Positions 55,197 through 64,000 of a stretch of DNA of 64,000 nucleotides are shown here, piece by piece (positions within the stretch are counted from its first letter, which is position 1; every line of letters begins with the position of its first letter). The position numbers were made by a program, and so were the translations under genes. Where the stretch lies: positions 32,328,001 through 32,392,000 of the forward strand of contig JBANSL010000001.1 of NCBI GenBank assembly GCA_037127255.1, given 5' to 3'. This DNA comes from Persicaria tinctoria (Eukaryota; Streptophyta; Magnoliopsida; Caryophyllales; Polygonaceae). The notes beneath the pieces are model-generated. The model was not told the origin of the DNA. It searched no databases and saw only the letters and a program-made list of their open reading frames with translations.

Positions 55197-58100
55197 TGTA
55201 ACGGCCCAGATTTATGATTTCCTGGTTACGTTTCAAGGGATAAAACCCCTTGTTCGGATCTTGCAATCCAGGTACGGGCCGAGGTTTCAAATTCAATTTT
55301 AAGGTCAATGATAAAGGGGGATTTCAAACCCTAAAAACATCGAAGGGCCGTTGGGTACCCTTGACCTGTCCTAAGACTATGTCGCGGAATCCATTTCAAA
55401 CGGAAGTAAGGCGAAAACAGAGGAAAGATACAAGTGTCACGGAAGAACCGGTCAAAACCAAAGCATGAGTGTTTAATTACCATTTTACTAAATTATGATA
55501 TTAGCCAAAGTCTTCGATTCGCCAACAGGGAACCCCGTCATATAGACATCGAGCACTCAAATCTGCAGAGAATACCTTTAAAAGAAGAACGGGGAAAGGA
55601 GTCAGATCGAGCCACTCATGCGGGACCGGCAGTCCTCGCTGAGGCCACATAGTATGTGCTATACCTAATAAAGATGCTCTAATGCAGTACGAAAGTTAAA
55701 CACACTAGCATGCTCCTAGTTATAATAATGTGCAGAAATACTGTAAAGGGCCCAAGACAATGCCAAATGGCATATCCCTCTCCTACCTCCACCCCGTTCC
55801 GATAGGGCGGAGACTGGCCAGCTCATGAATGCATTCCATCATAATCGGGGGGCACGCATGCCTAACCCGCTCCACAATAAAGCCCGCAGGCATCTCATAA
55901 TATAAGGAAGTTCATGACTCGATTGACTCAGGGTACCCGATGAGGCTGGGCTACCCTATGACCCTAGCAAAGACTCTAGGACTATCACAGATAACGGCCG
56001 TTCTGTTTCACACGCATAAAGTAAGCGGATGCTCATTCAATTAGTGCAACCTAAACAAGATACTACATGGCATGCTTTTATGCATATGCAACACCTAACA
56101 TAAAATGCAACAACAGGCATGAATGTCCAACCTGAGTAAGCCCCCTAGGGAACTTACTTGAAGATGCAGAATAGAAGGATAATACAAGCAAGGGCCCAAA
56201 TGCAAGTCCAAAGCAATCCAACCGTAATACACACCTATCATCAAGCAATTTCCATAAGCTACCGGGCCAACATTTTCACACACATGAACCCAAGTTCTCA
56301 ACATACTCGAAACCAATCGATAGTGAAACCATTTTCCAAAACCTTTAGCTTAGATCAACATCAACCAAAATCATTTACTTCCAATCGACCCCATTGATAA
56401 AATCGTACCAACCGTATTTTCCAAACTCTTAAATCCCCCAATTAAGTCAACTCGTATTCAAAATAATTTCTCAAATCATACTTGGCCAAATTCCGACATT
56501 TATCATTTAAATCCTTAACAATATTCCCAAAATCATTTTATGAACACAATCCCGGCATGTTTATTTTCAAAATCATTTCATAAATAAAATCCGACATTTA
56601 GTCACAAAATAATTCTATTTTCACAACCATATTTATAAATCATAACTCATAATTCATTTCAAATTCCTAAAATCACAATTTAGAACAACACTAAATACAT
56701 ATCCCAAATAATGTCTCCTTTAAACCATTTTATAATATAAAATAATAATTTCAGAATTATATATCCTCAAAACATAATATTTTAGTAATACTACTAATTT
56801 AGTAATCAAATTAACATCATATAAATAATACATAACAACACATAAACATTAACCCAAAGCCAAAGAAATTGAATGCTGGCCGGCCTAACCCGAGACAAAA
56901 ACAAGCCCAACTGAATCCAAACCTCTCAACCCGGAAAAGAAGCCCAACCCGAAACCTTATAACCCGAAAGCTAGAATCCGGATCTGGCCCAATAGAAAAG
57001 AAAGAAGAAGGCCCAGGCCAACCCATCTGATTTGAAGACCCCAAACTCGAACCGGTTCCTAGGAAAAAAAGAAAAAAAAAAAGAATCCGGTTTGCCTTGA
57101 ACCCGCCTTCCCCAATAGAACAGGCCCCTGTCCGACGTTGCGCGGCGGAAGAAGAAGAGGAGGGGCTTCTAGCCGGCGGTTCCCGACCCCAAGGCTCGCT
57201 CAATCGGACTGACATCAATTCCGACCCCAACCCAGGCAATGAGAGCTAAACGCGAGAGAAGGAGACTCACCGAGGGACTCAAAACGTCGACGGAAAACTC
57301 GATCGACGCTCGGTGTGGCTCGTCGGAGGCGGAATCCCAGAGAGCTTAGCCTGGGTCAAATATCGAAGGTCAAAAGGTGCTTCTTTATGGTGGTTTAGAG
57401 AGAAAGGAGGAGGAACGACCTTAACGGACTCGGATCGGAAAAACAGAGGAAGCGAGGAGCAAGGGCGTCGCGGTGGCATCTCCGGCGTGCTTCTGGGCGG
57501 CTCAGGCTCGTCCTCGGCCATCGGGGAGCTACTGTTGGGGGTTGAGGAAGGAGGAGGAAGGGATTGCAAATTCTCAGCCTCGGCTCGGCCTCGCTCTCGG
57601 GCGAAGACAAAGAGGTGCTCGCGACTTCAATGGTGGACGGAATGACGACGACGACGACCGAAATAGTGACTCTGTGGAGGTGAAGGCGGGGTGAGATGGT
57701 GCTGGTGTGCAGTGGCCAAGTGATGAGGGAATGGGAGGGTGGCGAATTGCTCCGGCAACAAAAGAGGGAGAAAAGGGGAAAACTTGTGAAGGGTTGTGTT
57801 TGTGGGTGTCTAGGGGTGTGGGTTGTCTTCAGATTTAAAACAAGGAGGAGAGAGGCATGGGGAGCTATCAGGTTTTGGGCACAAGGAAAGGGGAGCAAGG
57901 TTTGTCATTATGCCCAAAAGAGAGTGCACAACTTGGGAGAGAAAGGATAAGATTTGCCACAATTGGATGGGAGGAAGGAGGGAGGAAATTTTTGCTTCAA
58001 TTCAACACAAGGAAATCACACAGGGATGGATTTCGGATGGACATTGAGAAAGAAGACAAAGGTGAGGGAGGAGGAAAGAAAAAGGGAAAAGAGAGAAAAA

Positions 58101-58416
58101 TAAGAGGGGTCCCAAAATCACAATTCAAATACCCGGAAATAAATCTTGAAACCCGATCTCTCTCAACCTTATCCCGACTCAATTCAAAACGATTTTTAAA
58201 TTTCCAAATTCGAGTTTAATTAATAAAATCCAAATATCATTTTTCCGAATTTTTGACATATGAAAGCGGAATAAGGTCTACTTTGCATAAATTTTAAAAT
58301 TTTGCCGGAATCCGCTTTAATAGTTTCGAGTTAAATTTAGGATGAGTTTTTCTTAAAATATTCGATTTAAATTCGTTTTTATGAAAATTAGGATTTTAAA
58401 AATCCGAGCCTTTACA
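55197..58416 (-). repeat. 5' LTR of the LARD-like element
   Basis: 3220 bp with the same open-frame artefacts as the other copy. The few differences (for example CCGGGTTACG against CCTGGTTACG near the end) indicate a recent insertion, older than copia element C. Confidence 0.92.
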
Positions 58417-58421
58417 AACAG

Positions 58422-60262
58422 CTTTGTTTCAAGGGATTTTTTTACGGGGTCACTGTCACCATCCCTATCAGTGATGACGCATGTGTGGTGACATGAAATT
58501 TTTCTGATGACAACTTTGTTTCAAGAGTTTTTTTTACGGGGTAACTGTCACCATCCTTATCAGTGTTGACACATGTGTAGTGAGATGAAAATTTTTTGAT
58601 AACAGCTTCGTTTCAAGAGTTTTTTTTACGGGGTCACTGTCACCATCCTTATTAGTGGTGACACATGTGTGATAGCATGATTTTTTTTTTATTATAGCTT
58701 CGTTTAAGAAATTTTTTTACGGGGTCATTGTCATCACTCTTATCAGTGGTGGCATGAAAATTTTTTGATGACAATTTCATTTTAAGAGTTTTTTTTTTTA
58801 CGGAATCACTATCATCACCCTTATCAGTGGTGACACATGTGTGGTGACATGAATATTTTTTATGACAACTTCGTTTTAAGAGGTTTTTTTACTGGGTCAC
58901 TATCGTCATCCTTATCAGGGGTGACACATGTGTGGCGACATGAAATTTTTTTGATGACAACTTTGTTTCAAGAGTTTTTTTTACAAGGTCACTATCACCA
59001 TCCTTATCAGTGGTGACACATGTGTGGTGACATGAAATATTTTTGATGACAGCTTCGTTTCAAGAGTTTTTTTTACGGGGTCACTGTCACTATCCTTATC
59101 AATGGTGACACATGTGTGGTGACATGAATTTTTCTTTATGACAGCTTCGTTTCAAGAGTTTTTTTTTACGGGGTCCCTGTCACCATCCTTATTAGTGGTG
59201 ACACATGTCTGGTGGCATGAAATTTTTTGATGACAACTTCGTTTCAAGAGTTTTTTTTACGGGGTTACAGTCACCATCCTTATTAGTGGCGACACATGTG
59301 TGGTGGCATGAAATTTTTTTGATGACAGCTTCGTTTCAAAAGTTTTTTTTTACGGGGTCATTGTCACCATCTTTATCAGTGGTGACACATATGTGATGAC
59401 GTGAATTTTTGTTTGTTGACAACTTCATTTAAGATATTTTTTTACGGGGTCACTGTCATCACTCTTATCAGTGGTGACACATGTGTGGTGACATGAAAAT
59501 TTGTTGATGACAGTTTCGTTTCAAGAGTTTTTTTTTTACGGAATCACTGTCACCACCCTATTCAGTGGTGACACGTATGGTGACATGATTTTTTTTTTTG
59601 TGACAGCTTCGTTTTAAGAGGTTTTTTTTACAGGGTCATTGTCACCATCCTTATCAGTGGTGACACATGTGTGGTGACATGAATTTTTTTTTATGACAAC
59701 TTCGTCTTAAGAGGTTTTTTTTACGGGGTCAATGTCACCATCCTTATCGGTGGTGACACATGTGTGGTGACATGAATTTTTTTTTTTATGAAAACTTCGT
59801 TTCAAGAGTTTTTTTGTACAGGGTGACTGTCACTATCCTTATCAGTGGTGACACATGTGTGGTGACATGAAATTTTTTTTTGATGACAACTTCGTTCAAG
59901 ATTTTTTTTTACGGGATCATTGTCACCATCCTTATCAGTGGTGACACATGTGTGGTGACATGAAACTTTTTTTATGACAGTTTCGTTTCAAGAGTTTTTT
60001 TTACAGAATCACTATCACCACCCTTCTCAGTGGTGAGTCTAGTGACACATGTGTGGTGACATGATTTTTTTTATGACAGCTTCGTTTTAAGTGGGTTTTT
60101 TTACGGGGTCACTGTCACCATCCTTATCAGTGGTGACACATGTGTAGTGACATGAATTTTTTTTGATGACAGGTTCGATTCAAGAGTTTTTTTTACAGGG
60201 TCGCTATCACCATCCTTATCAGTGGTGACACATGTGTGGTGACATGAAATTTTTTTATGAGA
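58422..60262. repeat. 92-bp hairpin satellite, about 20 copies
   Basis: The unit, about 85-95 bp with poly-T length variation, contains TTACGGGGTCACTGTCACCA, a loop, TGGTGACACATGTGTGGTGA and CATGAAATTTTTTTGATGAC. TGTCACCA and TGGTGACA form an 8-bp stem with a 10-nt loop in most units, followed by a second small palindrome, CATGT...ACATG. Copies differ by point changes. Apparent frames are translations of the repeat. Confidence 0.95.
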
Positions 60263-61137
60263 ACTTCTTTCTCCCTCCTGTTGCCGAGTTTTGCTTTCCG
60301 TTTGGTGTAGGTGCCCTCCGGTCAGGCTGGTGTGGTGGCATTTTGGGGTGGTCGTCGGTGGCATCTTCGATGGTCCTGGGTTATCCTTGGTCCGCCGGGT
60401 GTGGAGTCTCGGAGTCGGGTTCTCTCCGCTCGTTTGTACGTTACTTTTGTTCCCCTCCACCTCCCTTGTCTCGATCTTGCTTCTTGGTTTCTGTCTAACT
60501 ATATTTCCCCCAAATTTCTTATGTCCAATTCTGCTTCAGATTTGGCTCATCTCTCATTGCCTCTCTTTTTGCTCTCCTGGTCGTTTCGGTTCCTTCCCGG
60601 TGCCATCCTTGGGTGCTGCGTTTGTGTCCGGTTGGGGCTAGCTATCACCTTCTGTGCACGTTATCAGCATCGGCCTCCCGTGTCGCCTGGTGGTGGGCGT
60701 TTGTTGGGTTCTTCTCTCAGTCGTGCTGGGGCATTCATGCCTTGCACGCCAAGTTCGGATTTTTTGGTCGCGTTTGCATGCCATGTGTTGTCACACTCTG
60801 ATTTGGGATACTCCTTGGCGTGTAAGAAAGTGTTCTCCCCTTGCACGCAAAGTCTTCTAAAACAATAATTAAAAAAAAAATCGCCCAAAAGGGTTTGGAA
60901 AAAATCCCCAAAAGGTTTGAACATATTCTCAAAAGGGTTTAATCTAATCCCCGATTGGTTATCGCTTTTTTCGGTAAACAATATTAGTAGATTTGTAATA
61001 ATTTCTAGGTGCATTCTGTTTAGGCTGTTTTCGGCTTCGCTTGGTGTTACGTGGCGGTCTTGTTGGGGTTCTGCCAGTCGGAGTCGGGATTGGCTGGGAT
61101 GGGATCGTGGTGGTGTGTACGGGGTGACTCCGTGTAC
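60263..61137. other. Unassigned GC-moderate DNA
   Basis: It starts where the satellite ends and runs to the Athila LTR. There are several overlapping open frames in all directions, none with a recognised motif. AAAAGGGTTT-type repeats occur at 60885-60945. Probably an old transposon interior or LTR. Confidence 0.35.
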
Positions 61138-63122
61138 TGTTGTGAGCCTAATTTGCCATGTTTTACACTTAATTTTATATCGATTTCTGCATACATTGCA
61201 TACATTTGGGTTAGAATAATACAGAATCTGTGTAGTTTACACTTATTTGCAATATATGGAGGTCTACACAAGTTTTGGTTATATTTCGCAGAAATCGGAC
61301 GCACTTTGAAGCTTAAAGGAAACTCATGGAGAAGCCAAGAATGGTGCAGCTGGAGAAAAGGCCATTTTTCATCATTCTTCATTCCGAATCAAGCTTTGAT
61401 GTCTTCATGAGAGTTGTAGCCCTCAGAAAGAGCTTTCCAACGCATGGTCATATGCGTCAATCCGACAAACGAGGACTCGGGAAAGTGCGTTTCAAGAACA
61501 GAACAGAAAGCTGAGAGAACTCTACTCGAGATCGACAAGCCTCTACTCGATCTCGACAAGGGCTGTTCGACCACACCTGGTCGAGTAGGGCTGGTCGAGG
61601 ACACTGAGTCAGAGACAACCCGACTCCCGGAACCCTACTCGATCTCGAGTAGACTTGGTCGAGATCGACGAGCCATGTCCGGAGTCGACGAGCGGTGCCG
61701 AGCCGAGAAGCCGAAGACGAAGACGCATACCACCTCTACTCGAGACAGAGTAGGGCTACTCGAGATCGACTAGACCTCCGAGCCATGTCCGAGCCTTGTC
61801 GAGCACCGGCTACTCGAGACAGACGAGGGCTACTCGAGACAGACGAGGGCTACTCGAGATCGACAAGACCCTGGTCGAGATCGAGTAGACCTCCAGAGCC
61901 GCGTTACTCGGTTTTGATGAATCCTACTCGACTTGGGGTTGCTTGGGCGCGAAGATCTATCCGATTCTATCATCATCTATCCAAGGAAGGAGATCTATCA
62001 AGACATGAAGACTTACCCACTTTAGAATTATCTTTTCCTTTTTGATTTATTTCCTTAAAACATTTTATTTATCTTTTAAAGCTTTAGATATAATTTTAGA
62101 TATATATAGGAGATTCTTTCCTAGAATAGCTAGGGAATGAAGGCTATAAATAAAGCCCATGGGGCTCAGTTTTATTCATCATTCCAAGACACACGATTAG
62201 TTAGTTCCACAGAGTAGTTTAGGAGTTCTAAGGTTTTTAGGTTTTTGGCTTACTGCGAAAGTTGATTGCCAAGATTGTAAAGGCTTTGAATTTAGTTTTA
62301 ATGCAAGTTTCTTTTCATCAATCAATGTCTTTTATTGCAATGAGGCGTGAGTAGTCCACCCACTTCTAGGGCTGGGGTGAGCCCGACGGTGGCCATGTGA
62401 GGCGATGCAATAAAGGTCAGATCTTTTTGTGCGGTTCATCTTCTATCCCTATGAGCATGATTCTTTTGCGAGAGTTGAAGGTGATCCTTGTTTGTGTTAT
62501 TGAAGCGAAAGTGATCTTAATGCAAATTGGATTAATTATGTGAAAAAGGGTTAGTAACAATTAGGGTTTATGCGAGAGCCTCTATATGCCTATTTGTTAA
62601 TGACGAAAGTTATTTGATGGAAATCATGATCTTTTATGCCTTTATGTGTTGTTTTGCATGGTTATCGTTGTGGTGTTGAAACCCTGGCCTTGGAGGTCTT
62701 TTAATATATTGAGTTTATTTCTGTCAAATTTATAGTTCTGTGTTCGAAAATCTGCATTCTGAAGTTTCTGTTTTTCTGCCTTTGTCGATCTCGAGGAGCT
62801 TGTAGTCGAGATCGACCAGTGCTTTGCTTTGCTTTGTTTCGATTTGTCTTTTCCTGTTTTGCTTTCTTCTTTGCTTTTGTTTTAGTTGCCCTTGCCGGGT
62901 TTATTTGTCTTTTCTGTTTTTGTGTTTATGTCCTTCTGCTGCTTTGTCTGTGAGAATTTACAGCTACCTGAGAACTGCTGACGTGCTTCCTCGTGGATTC
63001 GATCCTGATTTTCTCTTACTACAACGGGAGGAAGTCTTGTATTATTTGCTGAGACAGGGAAGTCAATCTGAACTATATTTCATATTTATTTCATACTTGA
63101 CCATCCTCCTGCCTAGTCAACA
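61138..63122 (+). repeat. 5' LTR of an Athila-type element
   Basis: It ends TAGTCAACA two bases before the primer site. The start TGTTGTGAGCCTAATTTGCC is chosen as the first TG with a typical Athila LTR opening, so the left border is provisional (about 1985 bp). The 3' LTR lies beyond the window and would fix it. A TATA-like TATATATAGG lies at 62100 and CTATAAATAAAG at 62146. Confidence 0.6.
61505..61900. repeat. CTCGA/TCGAG short-palindrome cluster
   Basis: Many variants of CTACTCGAGATCGAC and GGTCGAGATCGAGTAG in both orientations inside the LTR, plus an exact 23-bp tandem step (GGGCTACTCGAGACAGACGA and on, about 61806-61855). Two more copies lie near 62784-62818. Confidence 0.88.
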
Positions 63123-63124
63123 AA

Positions 63125-63142
63125 TTGGCGCCGTTGCCGGGG
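63125..63142 (+). other. Primer-binding site (tRNA-Asp) of the Athila-type element
   Basis: TTGGCGCCGTTGCCGGGG directly follows the LTR. This tRNA-Asp-complementary sequence is characteristic of the Athila/Tat group of plant Ty3/gypsy elements and fixes plus orientation. Confidence 0.92.
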
Positions 63143-63205
63143 AAGCAATCAATCGCGCCTTAGGTTGTCAGTTCTCACTGTTTCTTTGAGTTAGCTTGCA
63201 GGTGT

Positions 63206-64000
63206 ATGCGTCGTTCTGGTCAAACACCTGAGTTTGACGCCTTAGACGAACCAGAACGCCTTTTTCACATCAGAGCTCAACTACAAAGAGCCATGGCAGC
63301 TGCGGAGACACAGGAACAGCTGATTGCCAGACTTACCAGGGAACTCGCCGCTAAGGATGCCACTATCGCCAATGAAAGGACAGCGAGGGAACAAGCAGCT
63401 GAGCGCACAAGGCAAGCAGAAGCTGAGCTTGCCCAATATCCAACCACTGCTGAGGATTATATGCATCCGACTCTCATCGTGCCTGAATCGGCGATTCTAA
63501 TCCCTGAAAACTCTTTTGAAATTCGCACTCAATTTCTTATAGAGCTTAAAAATAATGCCTTTTATGGCAGATTTAATGAGTGTCCTCTTGAACATATTAC
63601 TAATTTTCATGATATGTGTCGTACTCTTGCTGAAGGTACAACTCTGGAATTTGTCAAGATGAAAGCTTTTCGCTGGTCGCTCGCTGGGCCTGCACTGAAA
63701 TGGCTGGAAGGGCTGAAAGCAAGATCACTCACAACCTGGGCCCAAGTAGAGCAAGAGTTTCTGAACAAATTCTTCCCACCCGCCAAAACAGCACATCTCC
63801 GCCAGAAAATCACCGCCTTTAAACAGCAGAAAGGGGAACCGCTGGCAAAGGCATGGGAGCGCTACAAGGAACTTCTACGATCTTGCCCTACTCATGGACA
63901 GCCACCCTACATCATTCAGGAGATCTTCTTCAACTCTCTTGATCAAGTCACTAAGGACAGAATCAACAATTATACTCGCTACGAGTATCTGACGATGCCG
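63206..64000 (+). CDS. Athila-type gag, partial (runs off the window)
   Basis: ATG 63206 (MRRSGQTPEFDALDEPERLF) opens 265 codons without a stop to the window edge. An N-terminal Ala/Glu-rich coiled-coil-like stretch (ETQEQLIARLTRELAAKDAT) precedes the retrotransposon gag domain: FYGRFNECPLEHITNFHDMC, FRWSLAGPALKWLEGL, FLNKFFPPAKTAHLRQKITA and WERYKELLRSCPTHG. This is the capsid region typical of Athila/Tat (PF03732). No damage is visible, so the element may be fairly young. Confidence 0.93.
   Translation, partial: MRRSGQTPEFDALDEPERLFHIRAQLQRAMAAAETQEQLIARLTRELAAKDATIANERTAREQAAERTRQAEAELAQYPTTAEDYMHPTLIVPESAILIPENSFEIRTQFLIELKNNAFYGRFNECPLEHITNFHDMCRTLAEGTTLEFVKMKAFRWSLAGPALKWLEGLKARSLTTWAQVEQEFLNKFFPPAKTAHLRQKITAFKQQKGEPLAKAWERYKELLRSCPTHGQPPYIIQEIFFNSLDQVTKDRINNYTRYEYLTMP

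Larger units (their letters stand above)
46861..58416 (-). mobile_element. LARD-like non-coding LTR retrotransposon (11.56 kb)
   Basis: Two LTRs of about 3.2 kb (46861-50091 and 55197-58416) in direct orientation enclose 5.1 kb. On the minus strand, TGTAAAGGCTCGG...CGTTACA are the LTR ends, a tRNA-iMet primer site TGGTATCAGAGC lies at 55192-55181 and a purine-rich AGAGGTGGATGA precedes the 3' LTR. The flanks GACAG (46856-46860) and AACAG (58417-58421) are a 5-bp target duplication with one change. No gag, protease, RT or integrase motif was found, so it needs another element's enzymes. Large LTRs plus a non-coding interior fit the LARD class, and the LTR ends suggest Ty3/gypsy ancestry. Confidence 0.9.

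Overview
The window is nuclear DNA from a flowering plant, most likely a eudicot. The evidence is the gene families (P-type PPR, SnRK2, IDM1-like PHD-acetyltransferase, plant ANTH protein, pectin acetylesterase), spliceosomal introns, retroelements primed by tRNA-iMet or tRNA-Asp, and Stowaway, CACTA, Mutator and Helitron signatures. No species can be named. Only one gene looks intact, a small secreted cysteine-rich peptide. Almost everything else is transposons, satellites and broken or captured gene pieces.

Region by region. 1-6.3 kb holds a Helitron 3' end, a SINE-like head, Stowaway MITEs and a CACTA-type terminus at 6309. Next to that terminus, in one orientation, lie exons of three unrelated genes: V-ATPase c'', SnRK2 kinase and an ANTH clathrin adaptor. 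8.7-10.4 kb is a broken copy of the cysteine-rich peptide gene, invaded by DNA transposons. 10.7-12.3 kb is a PPR pseudogene fused to the last exon of a membrane-protein gene. 12.8-18.4 kb holds a hAT-type end, a lone LTR, the intact peptide gene (minus strand) and a decayed copia element whose LTR is inverted relative to the lone one. 19-20.6 kb is a copia RT/RNase H fossil, and 22.4-23.2 kb holds related MITEs.

23.5-30.5 kb is an IDM1-like histone acetyltransferase gene split by a 4.7 kb copia element with identical 166-bp LTRs, a 5-bp target duplication and an almost intact polyprotein. 31-37.6 kb is AT-rich and holds a fold-back element full of W-box cores, a 902-bp Mutator-like MITE with a 9-bp duplication, and Helitron-type ends. 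37.66-45.13 kb looks like a large Pack-MULE carrying pieces of an aspartic protease, a pectin acetylesterase and a DUF1771 protein, plus several tandem repeats. A second MULE with a 9-bp duplication abuts it (45.14-46.51 kb).

46.86-58.42 kb is an 11.6-kb LTR element with 3.2-kb LTRs and no recognisable coding region (LARD-like). It sits inside a roughly 92-bp hairpin-forming satellite that continues to 60.26 kb. The window ends in the 5' LTR, tRNA-Asp primer site and gag of an Athila-type Ty3/gypsy element.

Taken together this is a nested transposon landscape in which DNA transposons have captured and shuffled host exons at least twice, and possibly three times. The parts show no sign of working as a pathway. 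The main biological content is the disrupted epigenetic regulator, the duplicated cysteine-rich peptide locus and the chimeric transduplications.
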